From the NCBI RefSeq assembly GCF_000002425.4, contig NC_037265.1:12666330-12730329 (forward strand): DNA of 64,000 bases, given 5' to 3'. The notes beneath the pieces were generated by a model. That model made no database searches. It was not told the origin of the DNA and was given only the letters and a program-made list of their open reading frames with translations. The stretch comes from Physcomitrium patens. Its lineage: Eukaryota; Streptophyta; Bryopsida; Funariales; Funariaceae. The position numbers and the translations under genes were made by a program. This document shows, one piece after another, positions 1 through 10,115 of the stretch (its first letter is position 1; each line of letters begins with the position of its first letter).

Positions 1-2106
1 TTTTGATTGTAATTGATAAAGCCCAAAAAAATTATATATTTCTTATTATTTTTAGAATCTTTCAATCTATGATAATTTGAATCTTCTTTTAATCCATGAT
101 TATTCTTTTATTAGAAATGATGTATTCTAAGAAGTCAACTTGAATATTGAAGAATATATACTTTTTTAACTTGACAAATAATCTTGCATCTCTAAGTTTC
201 AGTAACACATGACAAACATAAACTTCATGTTCTTTAATATTCTTAGAATACACTAAAATTTCGTCTAAATAACAAATAATAAAATCATAAAAAAATTCAC
301 AAAAGACATCATTTATTAGGTATTCAAAAGCAACTGGTGCATTCATGAGTCCAAAAGATATGAAATTATATTCAAAATATCCATACCTAGTTCAAAATTT
401 AATTTTTTATTCATCTCTTTCTTTAATGTATACCAGATTATATGTTTCTTATAGATCTATTTTTGTATAGATCTTTCCTTGATTGAGTTGATCAAAAAGT
501 CCTAAAATCAAAGGTAGATGATACATATTCTTGATGGTGATCTTATTAAGTCTTTAATAATCTATGCACATGCATTAAGATCTGTCATTTTTCTTTACAA
601 ATAAGATAGAAGCTCTAGCTTGAGATTAAGAATGACATATGAAATTCTTCGCCAAATTTTCATCAATGTACTCTTTAAGTGCAGCTAATTCATTTTGTAA
701 TACACTATAGATTGGTCCAAATAATGGTTGAATTCTTTCTTAAAGATTGATGGAACAATCATAAGGATGATACTTTGAAAAAATATCTCTATTTTTTTTT
801 CAAAAATGTCTAAAAAAACTTAATATTAGTTAAAACTTAACATCTTTTTACCATTAAAAATAGATATGATATATATAGTAAAAGATGATCTTTCTTTTGT
901 AGCATGCATGAAATCTCTTGCACCTACTTATAAAGATTTGAATGTATTAGATTTATATATTTCTATTTGATTATTAAGATTTTAAATTAAACTATTAAAA
1001 AAATTAAATTTACAAGAAATCAAATTTATCTGAAGATTATATTTTTTTAATCAAGATAAACTTAAAATAATTAGATTTGATGGAGATCTTATTACATTAA
1101 ATATTATTATGTTATTATGATCTTTAATTTCTATTATAAAAAAAGATATGAATCAATTATTTGAAGAATAAATAATTGATTGATATTTATTCTTCAAATA
1201 AAAGATTATTTAAAGATATGAAGAATAAATATCAATCAAATCAATTATTTAAAAGATGTGAAGAATAAAGATTGAAAAAGAATAAAGATTGTTAAATCTT
1301 TTTTGGCTGTGTAAGGAATTAAAAATGTATTGTATTAATTTATAATGGATTAAGCTTTGATGAATAAGTTTTTGAAACCTTGGAAACTACCATCATTATT
1401 TGACTTGTTCTTTTTTAATCTTTATTCTTTTTTGTATTTTTAATTCAATTATTTATTCTTTATTCTTTATTCTTTACATCTTCAATCAATTACTTGAAAG
1501 ATGTGAAGAATACACATTGAATAAATAAAAATGTCAAGATGTGAAGAATAAAGATTTGATGATCTTTATTCTTCACATCTTTTAAATAATTGATTGTTAC
1601 ATGTAATAGCTTGAGCAATAAATTGTTCCAAAGATTTTATCTTTAGTATTTTCAATAACAAATCTTTGACATTATCCTTCAATTCATATTAAATTTAATT
1701 AATAAAGGTTTTTTCATTTTAATCTACGTCGCAAGTGAGATTTTAGAATTCAAAAGTATATATGGTAGCTAATTGTAATCTTTACCATAAAGATAAGAGC
1801 TTGGTCTCTATTACTCTTTTTTCATCACTTTTTTTAAATGTGACTGTAAAAATTTCTAAGAATGAATTTAAATCATAAAAGAATTACAAATCTTTTTTCA
1901 TTAAAAGTGTAAATCAAAAGAGTACTTTTTGATAGAAGTAAACTTATAAATTTGACTTGAATAAATCCATCAGGGTATTGAAAAGAATACAATCTTTGAT
2001 AGAGCTTGGTTTGTTACAAAAATCCTCAAAATTTTGATCTTATTCTATCAAACTTCTTATGTATATTAATCTTTGTCCATATTATACTTTTAAAAATAAA
2101 ACTTCT
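1..2106 (-). mobile_element. Decayed Ty3 chromovirus fragment (gag to RT)
   Basis: Read on the minus strand this is gag (about 2100-1600), protease (about 1130-700) and reverse transcriptase (about 640-1) of a chromovirus related to element A at 2416-8586. The clearest part is 346-89, where an RT palm segment reads CYLDEILVYSKN, matching the [11 protein letters not shown] of element A. It is riddled with stops and frameshifts and is cut by the left window edge. The element would have made a Gag-Pol polyprotein; nothing intact is left. Family assignment is secure from the RT; the gag and protease limits are approximate. Confidence 0.75.
1145..1600. repeat. AT-rich inverted and direct repeats, motif GAAGAATAAAGAT
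   Basis: Inside the decayed chromovirus the word GAAGAATAAAGAT and its complement recur many times in both orientations. The strongest pair is a perfect 20-bp inverted repeat (1536-1555 and 1562-1581) with a 6-base loop. This stretch is not explained by retroviral coding sequence and seems to be a local expansion inside gag. Confidence 0.7.
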
Positions 2107-2415
2107 CAAATGTCATGGATATATATAGGTATTCTATTAAATATCTATATGAATAAGTAAAAATAGATAAAAATAAATAAAAATAAATTAATTTCATAAT
2201 ACCTTCTAGAAAAGCTTCCTAGAAGCTTCATAGACATTGCTTTGACTTTATATGTATTTGTAATTGATTGATAGGTTAGAAACTTGATCAACAAGTTAAC
2301 CACATGTTGGAAGCTTGAAGAATAAGTTAATTATGTGGTACACATATAAAAAACCTTGCCTTGCAAATTAAGATATGTATCTTGCAAAGTGAACATGCTT
2401 TGGAGGTCCTATAGG
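2107..2415 (+). repeat. LTR-B fragment
   Basis: It begins TGTCATGGATATATATAGG and runs parallel to the LTR at 9568-10115, sharing the blocks around GCTTTGACTTT, GGTTAGAAACTTG and GGAGGTCCT. It stops abruptly where the 5' LTR of element A begins. It is a partial LTR in plus orientation following minus-strand gag, so it belongs to a different insertion from the sequence to its left. Confidence 0.7.
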
Positions 2416-2452
2416 TGTCATGGATATACATTGGAAGATTCTTCGAATATTC

Positions 2453-2555
2453 TTCTAGAATATTCTCTAAAGATTCTCTAAAGATTCCTTTAGAAGGTTC
2501 TAGAAGATTCTTAGAATATTCCCTAAAGATTCACTTAGAAGGTTCTAGAATATTC
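2453..2555 (+). promoter_or_regulatory. Heat-shock-element-like array in 5' LTR
   Basis: Perfect alternating GAA/TTC units with 2-base spacing occur at 2453-2465 (TTCTAGAATATTC, three units), 2493-2510 (GAAGGTTCTAGAAGATTC, four units) and 2538-2555 (GAAGGTTCTAGAATATTC, four units). Three or more such inverted units are the recognised binding pattern of heat-shock transcription factors. They lie 105-207 bp upstream of the TATA box, a normal place for an inducible enhancer. Binding itself is inferred. Confidence 0.6.
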
Positions 2556-2659
2556 TGATAGATTCTAGGAAGTTGCTTGAGAAGTTTCCTAATTAGTAGA
2601 AGTTGTTGGAGAAGCGTCCTAGTTAGCGGAAGTAGCTCGAGAAGCTTCCTATTCAGTAG

Positions 2660-2667
2660 TATATATA
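2660..2667 (+). promoter_or_regulatory. TATA box of element A 5' LTR
   Basis: TATATATA followed by GGAGTCGAGG. The same box is at 8419-8426 in the 3' LTR. Transcription would start roughly 25-35 bp downstream, defining the U3/R border. Confidence 0.6.
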
Positions 2668-2850
2668 GGAGTCGAGGCTGAAGGGTTCTTCAGTCTCGAC
2701 AACACATCTCTTGGAGTTCTAGCTCATCTTTCTGGTGTTGTTCTTGTACTCATCTGTTTAATCTAGTTCTGCCACTTCTTCTTGAACTTCTTGTTAGATT
2801 TCAAGTCTGTATTTTGTGTCCGTGACAGTTTGTCGAGACTACATTTTCAC

Positions 2851-2868
2851 TGGTATCAGAGCTAGTTC
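2851..2868 (+). other. Primer-binding site, initiator tRNA-Met
   Basis: TGGTATCAGAGC followed by TAGTTC matches the complement of the 3' end of plant initiator tRNA-Met, the common primer of chromoviruses. It lies 23 bp after the 5' LTR end. Confidence 0.85.
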
Positions 2869-3130
2869 CTTCTTGTTAGAGAGTGGATTACCCCTCTTCT
2901 TGAAGGTGTGCTAGTGTTTTAGAGGTTGCGGATTACCCTCCTCTAAACTGATATCTCTTCTTTCTCAATATTGGAGCCTTATTCTTCTTGGAGAGAGTGG
3001 ATTACCCCTCATCTTGGAGTCTTAAGGCGTTTTAGAGGTTGCGGAGTACTCTCCTCTGAACCAATATTGTCCTCTTGTCAAAACTCTTTTTTCTTCTTTC
3101 TGAAGGTTAGCCGAAGGTTAAGACGTTAAA

Positions 3131-4156
3131 ATGGCTGAAAGTTTGGAATCCAAACTAGACGCCATCATAAATGCTCTTGCCTCGTTGTCACATAGGACAA
3201 CAGAGATCGAAGGAGTCATGGTAGGACTCCATAACAATGGAGCATCTGGGATAGCGCCATCTAAAGCATATCAACCTCAAACTTCTGCGCCAGAAGAAGC
3301 AGTTCTACCTCCATTTCAACAAGATCGAGTAGTCCTACAACAAAAGGAGCCTCGAGTTAGTCTTCCGGATAAGTTTGATGGAACTCGTTCCAAGTTTCGA
3401 GGTTTTGTCAACCAAATTAGGTTGATAACAATTTTACAGCCCGAACGTTATGCGACGAAGGAAGCGCGTGTTGGGCTTGTTGGAACCTTGCTTACAGCAC
3501 AAGCTCTGTCTTGGTTTACTCCCTTGTTCGAGAAGCGATCGCCAATCCTGAGCAACTTTGAAACGTTCTTGGAGGCGTTTGCAGAAGCATTTGGCGAGCA
3601 TGATAAAGTTCGATGGGCTACAACAAAGATCCGATCGCTACGACAAGGAACACGCTCTGCATCAGTCTATGCCTCGGATTTCAGACAATTGGCAAGTGAC
3701 ATTAATTGGGGTGAAGAGGCGTTGGTGAGTCAGTTTTATTGGGGCTTGAAGGATGATGTGAAGGACTTGCTGTTATCTCTTCCTGATCCTCAAACGCTCA
3801 ACGAAGCTATTAGCCAAGCTGTAAAGTGTGACAACCGCCTATTCCAGCGTCGCCAAGACCAACGTCCAAGACACCAAATGATTCGTTACGACGTGACTAT
3901 GTCTGTAAATAGCTTAAACTCACATTCGCAGGCAACAGACATGCAAATCGACACGGCGCGTGTCCGATCTCTTACTCCAACAGAGAAGAAACGGCGTATG
4001 GAGGAAGGATTATGTTTGTACTGTGGAGAAGAAGGTCACAAGGTTGGAAATTGCCCAAAGAAGCAAAATTGGCACCCTGTCAAGACTAGAAGTGCGATGA
4101 TTCCGGAAAACGACGACGCCCAGCCACAGTACGAACCGTGCGGCTGGACAATCTAA
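3131..4156 (+). CDS. gag: Gag capsid/nucleocapsid protein of element A
   Basis: Open frame of 341 codons starting at ATG in the context TTAAAATGGCT. The product should form the cytoplasmic virus-like particle and package element RNA. The N-terminal segment (about residues 1-40) is helical in character, the central part (about 75-250) is a Ty3-type retrotransposon Gag domain with LSWF and VSQFYWGLKDDVKDLLL stretches, and the C-terminus has one CCHC zinc knuckle (C-x2-C-x4-H-x4-C, nucleotides 4013-4054). It is fully open, unlike pol. It overlaps the pol frame by up to 67 nt (4090-4156), with pol in the -1 frame, so Pol would need a frameshift. No canonical slippery heptamer is obvious. Confidence 0.92.
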   Translation: MAESLESKLDAIINALASLSHRTTEIEGVMVGLHNNGASGIAPSKAYQPQTSAPEEAVLPPFQQDRVVLQQKEPRVSLPDKFDGTRSKFRGFVNQIRLITILQPERYATKEARVGLVGTLLTAQALSWFTPLFEKRSPILSNFETFLEAFAEAFGEHDKVRWATTKIRSLRQGTRSASVYASDFRQLASDINWGEEALVSQFYWGLKDDVKDLLLSLPDPQTLNEAISQAVKCDNRLFQRRQDQRPRHQMIRYDVTMSVNSLNSHSQATDMQIDTARVRSLTPTEKKRRMEEGLCLYCGEEGHKVGNCPKKQNWHPVKTRSAMIPENDDAQPQYEPCGWTI

Positions 4157-7100
4157 TATCACGACAACAATCAGGTTCCTCCTTCTCTGTCCAACCTGCC
4201 CGTTGTTTTACAATTCCTTTGTTTTTAGGCCCTCAAAAACAAAAAACTTTAGCTTTATTGGATTCGGGGGCATCTACTTGTTTTTTAGATGAAGAGTTTG
4301 CTAAACGCCACAAGATCCGTTTAGTACAGAAGTCCAAACCTGTTCACGTAGAGGTGATAGATGGACGACCCTTATTGTCAGGCAACGTTACCCACGAATC
4401 AGAACCTATAGAAGTGGTGTTTAAGGACCATAGTAGTCACGTTATTTTTAATATTATTAGAACCCCATCAAGCCCTGTTATCCTTGGTCTTTCTTGGTTA
4501 GAAGATCATAATCCGTCCATTGATTGGAGGCTATGAAGGATAACATTTCCTGAAAAAAATAATAATAAACCTGTTGGTAGAACCTACATGAAGAAATCCA
4601 TGTTTATTGGAGCGAGAGCGTTCCTAAGATCGTCCAAGGAAGGCGCACCATTTGTCATTTATGCAGCTCCAACTAGCGGCGAGAATATCTCAACATCGAA
4701 TATACCAGAGCAATATAGGGATTTTGAAGACGTGTTTCAGAAGAAGAACACCGATATACTGCCGGAACATCGACCATATGATTGCGCCATAGACTTAGAG
4801 GAAGGAGCGCAACCACCTTTTGGTCCAATATACAACCTATCGCAGACAGAGTTGGCAGAATTGCGGAAGTACATCGATGAGAATCTAGCCAAGAATTTTA
4901 TTCGACATTCAAAGTCGCCAGCTGGAGCACCAATCCTATTCGTGAAGAAAAAGGATGGCTCATTGCGGATGTACATGGACTAGCGAGGACTCAACAAGGT
5001 GACCAAGAAAAATCGCTATCCCTTACCTTTGATCTCCGGCCTCTTAGATCAACTTGGACGTGCAAGGATTTTTACAAAGATTGATTTAAGAGGAGCCTAC
5101 AACCTTGTGCGAATCAAAGAAGGAGATGAATGGAAGACAGCCTTTCGTACAAGGTATGGCCATTTTGAGTACAATGTCATGCCTTTTGGTCTTACCAATG
5201 CTCCAGCGGTCTTTCAGCATATGATGAACAACATCTTTCGGGAGTACCTCGATGACTTTGTTGTCATCTATCTGGATGATATTTTGATATTTTCCAAGAA
5301 TGAAGAAGAACATGAGAAGCACGTTTGTTTGGTTCTTGAAAAACTACGCGAACGAGGACTCTACGCCAAGTTGGAGAAGTGTCAATTTCACCAGAATGAG
5401 ATGGAATTTTTGGGCTTCATTGCGACTACAGAGGGCTTGAAGATGGATCCAAAAAAGGTAGAAGCAATTATATCTTGGGAAGTTTCGAAGACGGTTAGAG
5501 ATGTTTAGTGTTTTCTTGGATTTGCTAACTTCTATCGGATCTTCATCAAGAATTATTCTCAAGTTGCTGCACCACTCACGCATCTAACAAGCAAAGACAA
5601 GCTCGAATGGAGATCACAAGTAGCAAAAGCATTTGAAGATCTCAAGACGGCATTCACTATGGCTCCAATCTTGGTACACCCTGACTTTGCAAAGGCTTTC
5701 TATTTAGAGGCCGATGCTTCAGATTTTGCTTTGGGAGCTGTGCTTTCACAGATGGGCATAGACAAGAAACTTCACCCAGTTGCGTTCTATTCACGAAAGT
5801 TCTCTACTGCTGAGATCAACTACGAGATCCACGACAAAGAGTTGCTTGCTATAGTGGATGCCTTCCAAGAGTGGCGTCACTTCCTCGAAGGAGCTGCACA
5901 TCCAGTGACTGTTTATACGGACCACAAGAATTTGGAGTACTTCATGACAGCTCGAATTTTGAATCGTCGTCAAGCTCGATGGAATATGTCTCTATCACGA
6001 TTTGACTTTATTATCACCTACCGCCTTGGAAAACAGCAAGGATTATCTGACGCATTATCGAGGAGATCGTATCTTGCGCCAAAGGCTGGGGAAGCAGCGT
6101 TTGATCAACAATGTACAACATTGTTGAAACCAGAAAAATTCAGGTTTTTTGCTACTGTTGCAACTATCGATGACGGCTTCCTTAGCGAGGTACGTACTAC
6201 ATCCATTGAGGATTCTATAGCTCTTGACATCAAACAACGTGTTGATAATGACAAGTTTAAGGTAGAGGGAGATCTTCTGTATTTTGAGGAGCGGTTGTAT
6301 ATCCCGAAAGGACCAACTCGACTCCGAGTACTTCAATCTCGCCACGACTTTCCAACTGCGGGATATTTTGGATTCAACAAGACTTTGGAGCTCATTTCAC
6401 GAGATTTTTGGTGGCCCCAAATGTAGAAGGATGTGAAGGAATTTGTCCTTTCTTGTGATGTTTGTTCAAGATCCAAGATCCCTCGACATCGTCCGTATGG
6501 ACTTCTCCAGCCATTGCCTATTTCGCACCGACCATGGTCTTCAGTTTCTATGGACTTCATTACGGACCTACCGCCATCGAATTCATTTGACAGCATCTTT
6601 GTTGTGGTGGATCGATTTACAAAGATGGCGCATTTCGTGCCTTGCAAGAAAACATCGTCAAGTGAAGACACCGCAAGACTCTTTCTTGATAACATATATC
6701 GTTATCATGGCCTACTAGATGATATCGTGTCGGATCGAGGTACTCAGTTTGTATCCAAGTTTTGGAGGTCCCTCTTTGAGATATTGAAGGTGGATATTAA
6801 GCTCTCTTCGGCTTTTCATCCTCAAACTAACGGTCAAACGGAGCGGGTGAATTAAGTTTTGGAGCAATATTTACGATGCAGCATCAACTATCAACAAGAT
6901 GATTGGACTGCATATCTACCGCTTGCTGAGTTCGCATACAACAACACTCTTCATGCGTCAACTCAACAAACACCATTCTTCTCCAACTACGGATACCACC
7001 CCAAGCTCGATTTATTGAGTTCTTCAGCAAATAACAACCCAGCAGCTGAAGGATTTGTGAAGCAACTATCGGAGCTTCAAGCGACGTTGAAGCTTCAATT

Positions 7101-7608
7101 GCAATCTGCCCAAGAGAGTTACAAGGCATCTGCAAATAAATATCGAAATGAGGCGCCTAATTTTAAAGTTGGAAGTAAAGTATGGCTTCTTCGACAGAAT
7201 ATCAAGACCAAGCGGCCATGTGACAAATTGGACTATCGGAGATTAGGGCCATTTGTTATCGGGAAGCAGATCAATCCGGTGGCATATCGTCTGGAGTTAC
7301 CAGCTACTATGAAGGTACATCCAGTCTTTCACGTGTCTTTGTTGGAACCTTATCGAGAGTCAGCTTTTCTCCAAAGAGTACAAAGTCCGCCACCAAGTAT
7401 CGAAATTGAAAACCATGAGGAATACGAGGTGGAAAAGGTACTAGATTCACGGCGTAATAGGAGAAAATTGGAGTATTTAGTACATTGGAGTGGATGCGAC
7501 ATCAATGAGCGAACGTGGGAGCGTGCCGAAAATCTTGCCAATGCACCAAAAAAGGTACAAGAATTTCATCAACGATATCCTCATAAACCTAAGCCGATTC
7601 AACGATAG
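4090..7608 (+). pseudogene. pol: Pol of element A (PR-RT-RH-IN-chromodomain), five in-frame stops
   Basis: A single reading frame with no frameshift, broken by stops ending at 4536 (TGA), 4983 (TAG), 5508 (TAG), 6426 (TAG) and 6855 (TAA). Domains in order: aspartic protease with LLDSGAS (Asp codon 4261), reverse transcriptase with YLDD at 5269-5280, RNase H with the DASDFALGAVLSQ segment after 5700, and integrase with an HHCC zinc finger (around 6340-6465) and the catalytic SDRGTQF and NGQTERVN segments. A C-terminal chromodomain (about 7410-7565) follows. Chromodomains direct integration to modified chromatin in this lineage. Two or three stops fit CAG-to-TAG, CAA-to-TAA and possibly CGA-to-TGA change; the one at 4983 replaces a Tyr codon and does not. 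Confidence 0.92.
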
Positions 7609-7734
7609 CTTCTTGCTGAAGCTTGCTCATCAAGGAGTATAAAAAGGGGGGAGGGCACTTCCAAAACCCATAGTTCGATAGTGTAGAACTTTGTTAGCAA
7701 CTATAGTTTGCTCTCATCATTTTAGCCTTTGGAC

Positions 7735-8082
7735 ATGGATAGTCAAGATACTACACTTGTTATGTCATCTCAAGCGACTAGCTCACGAAGACGACCGCGA
7801 GATGAAGAACCGCCTGCACCACGACGACGTCGGAGGATACCGAGCAACAGATCGCTAGTAATTGTATTTGAGGTCGAGCCTGCCTACGACGGTCAGCCAG
7901 AAGGTGTGTTTGGAGGACAGTTTCACAATGAAGACACAGAAGTCCACGCTTGGTCAGAGGTTGAAGGTGTTGATCACTACCGTTGGCTCCAAGGGCCGAT
8001 GAATCATTTGCCTCGCGAACAACAATTGGAATTCATAGCGGATGTGATGCGACAGATTTTCATTTTCTTGCGTTGGTATTGA
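7735..8082 (+). CDS. Small accessory ORF of element A, downstream of integrase
   Basis: An open frame of 115 codons from the ATG at 7735, between the pol stop and the 3' LTR. I do not recognise its family. The N-terminal third has an arginine-rich tract (RRRPRDEEPPAPRRRRR, about residues 18-34), which could be a nuclear localisation or nucleic-acid-binding segment. The C-terminal half contains DHYRWLQGPMNHLPREQQLEF. The motif recurs in the same position in two other chromovirus copies here (9422-9457 plus strand and about 57660-57550 minus strand), so it is an element gene and not random open sequence. It is intact here although pol is broken. Function unknown. Confidence 0.7.
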   Translation: MDSQDTTLVMSSQATSSRRRPRDEEPPAPRRRRRIPSNRSLVIVFEVEPAYDGQPEGVFGGQFHNEDTEVHAWSEVEGVDHYRWLQGPMNHLPREQQLEFIADVMRQIFIFLRWY

Positions 8083-8118
8083 CTGATAACAACATTGCTT
8101 CTCGGAGACCTCGAAGTT

Positions 8119-8132
8119 AGAAGAGGAGGTGA
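8119..8132 (+). other. Polypurine tract of element A
   Basis: AGAAGAGGAGGTGA lies immediately before the 3' LTR start (TGTCATGG). This is the expected plus-strand priming site. The related LTR at 9568 is preceded by the similar AGAAGGGGAGGTAA. Confidence 0.75.
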
Positions 8133-8586
8133 TGTCATGGACATACATTGGAAGATTCTTCGAATATTCTTCTAGAATATTCTCTAAAGATTCTCTAAAG
8201 ATTCCTTTAGAAGGTTCTAGAAGATTCTTAGAATATTCCCTAAAGATTCGCTTAGAAGGTTCTAGAATATTCTTAGAAGGTTCTAGAATATTCTTAGAAG
8301 GTTCTAGAATATTCTGATAGATTCTAGGAAGTTGCTTGAGAAGTTTCCTAATTAGTAGAAGTTGTTGGAGAAGCGTCCTAGTTAGCGGAAGTAGCTCGAG
8401 AAGCTTCCTATTCAGTAGTATATATAGGAGTCGAGGCTGAAGGGTTCTTCAGTCTCGACAACACATCTCTTGGAGTTCTAGCTCACCTTTTTGGTGTTGT
8501 TCTTGTACTCATCTGTTTAATCTAGTTCTGCCACTTCTTCTTGAACTTCTTGTTAGATTTCAAGTCTGTATTTTGTGTCCGTGACA
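8133..8586 (+). repeat. 3' LTR of element A, with 21-bp tandem expansion
   Basis: 454 bp, exactly 42 bp longer than the 5' LTR because the 21-bp unit TTAGAAGGTTCTAGAATATTC is present three times instead of once (about 8252-8314). HSE-like blocks are at 8170-8182, 8210-8227, 8255-8272, 8276-8293 and 8297-8314. The TATA box is at 8419-8426. Confidence 0.93.
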
Positions 8587-9005
8587 CAAGGTATGGTTAC
8601 TTCATTGCAATATCAAGACTACTCATCTATGTAATAAATTAGATTATCGTAGGTTCGGACCTTTTGCTATTTGTGAACAAATCAATTCTGTTGCCTATCG
8701 ATTACATCTATCAGAGTCTATGAAGATCCACCATGTATTTGACGTATCTCTTCTAGAGCTATAAAAGATAGTGAATATCTTAGAAAGAAGACAAATGCCA
8801 CCTCCTCCTATAGAAGTGGATAATAACCACGAGTTTATAGTGGAAGAAGTCTTAGACTCAAGGTGGCCCTGAAATAGGTTAGAATATCTTATTCATTGGC
8901 ACGGATATGATATTAGTGAATGCACATGGGAGCCATCAAAGAATCTTGCAAATACAACAAAGAAAGTTGAAGTCTTTCATCAACGACATCCATCAAAACT
9001 AAGAT
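8587..9005 (+). pseudogene. Integrase C-terminus and chromodomain of a second chromovirus
   Basis: Immediately after element A the sequence resumes inside integrase. The NKLDYRRFGPF segment matches the corresponding NKLDYRR region of element A, followed by a decayed chromodomain (EVLDSR..., LIHWHGYDISECTWEPSKNLAN). The frame contains stops, for example around 8762 and 8873. The rest of the element upstream is missing or displaced. Confidence 0.8.
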
Positions 9006-9301
9006 AAAAAATAACAAATCTTTGCTATAAATGAAACAAGATCAAAGAAAAATAACATTCTATCTTCTATCTTTCATTGTAGCTTCTGTGTATTTGTGAT
9101 GAGATGGAGCACCAACAATCAACAGATTCAACTTAAGAACTTTTATTTGTAGACTTATCAAATGAGACATTACGATTGTTACAACCTTCAAGACGACAGA
9201 ATCGAGATGAAGATCCTCAAAAATGACATGTCTATCTTCGAATAGATGACGAGATACAACATATTTGGTATCACGACCTTGGAAGAGAATCTTGATGTTT
9301 A

Positions 9302-9526
9302 GTGATTTTATTAGAGGTAGGAACTACTCTTGATAGTGTTCCAAATGTTTTATTTGAAGGAAGTTATGAAGGCCTTAACAATGACCAAATAACAGGGTGG
9401 TCTTCTTGCTTTGGTATGGGATACTATAGATGGTTGAGAGGACCTATCAACCATCTTCGAAAAGAGCAAAGATCGGAGTATGTAGAAAATTTAATTTGCT
9501 GCATTTTGGACTTTTTTAACATATGA
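9302..9526 (+). pseudogene. Accessory ORF remnant of the second chromovirus
   Basis: A 74-codon open stretch between chromodomain and LTR-B. Its YYRWLRGPINHL (9422-9457) aligns with HYRWLQGPMNHL of the accessory ORF in element A, and GPxNHL is followed in both by a basic-EQ-rich helix and a hydrophobic end. The region upstream (about 9100-9300) is homologous but has stops, so the original N-terminus is lost. No known function. Confidence 0.65.
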
Positions 9527-9567
9527 AGACCGCTCCTCATCGAACTCATCCCTAGAAGGGGAGGTAA

Positions 9568-10115
9568 TATCATGGACATATATATTTACCCCAATAGTTA
9601 CTTATATGATTAAGTAGAAGTAGATAAAATAGAATAATTTCATAAAGTCTTCTAGAGAAGCTTCTTAGTAGCTGCATAGATGCGGTTTTGACTTTAGATG
9701 TGTTCGTAGGTTAGAAACTTGGCCAAAAAGCTAACCATGTATTAGTAGCTTGTGGAACAAGTTACCTCCGTATAGTAGCTTGTGGAATAAGCCAATTATG
9801 TGGCACATACATAGATAATTTACCTTGCAAGATAAGACATGTGGCTAGCAAAGTCACCACATGTTGGAGGTCCTTTAGGACATCACTACGTGGCTCTTAA
9901 TTAGATAGTATATATGGAGGTAAGAGTGAAGCCTTCTTCACTCTTGTCAACGCCTTTCTAGTCTTAGTCTTGTTTCAAGACTTTCTAATTTTCTTATTTT
10001 TGGCAATAGCCATTCTAATTAATATTACATCACCTTTTGAGTGACTTTTTAGTTCTCTTTAATAATAGAAGAGTGTATTGAAGATTCTCTTTCTTCGAGA
10101 TTCATGTCCTTGATA
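9568..10115 (+). repeat. LTR-B, complete
   Basis: 548 bp with terminal inverted TATCA...TGATA, which looks like a decayed TGTCA...TGACA, preceded by the purine tract GAAGGGGAGGTAA. It is the 3' LTR of the chromovirus at 8587-9526. Its right end abuts minus-strand RT sequence, so it is inserted in or recombined with element G. A TATA-like AGTATATATGG is near 9910. Confidence 0.75.

Larger units (their letters stand above)
2416..2827 (+). repeat. 5' LTR of element A
   Basis: 412 bp bounded by TGTCATGG and CCGTGACA. It carries an HSE-like array, a TATATATA box and is followed 23 bp later by the primer-binding site. Outside a 42-bp expansion in the other copy it differs from the 3' LTR at only four positions, all transitions. 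Confidence 0.93.
2416..8586 (+). mobile_element. Element A: near-intact Ty3 chromovirus LTR retrotransposon
   Basis: A 6171-bp element with LTRs 2416-2827 and 8133-8586 that start TGTCA and end TGACA. In order it has a primer-binding site, gag, pol (protease, RT, RNase H, integrase, chromodomain), an extra small ORF and a polypurine tract. The LTRs differ by four transitions and a 42-bp indel, so this is the youngest insertion visible. Pol carries five in-frame stops, so this copy could not make its own polyprotein. Flanking 5-mers are ATAGG and CAAGG, not a clean target duplication, and the two flanks are non-contiguous parts of a related element. A past rearrangement at one edge is likely. 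Confidence 0.93.
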
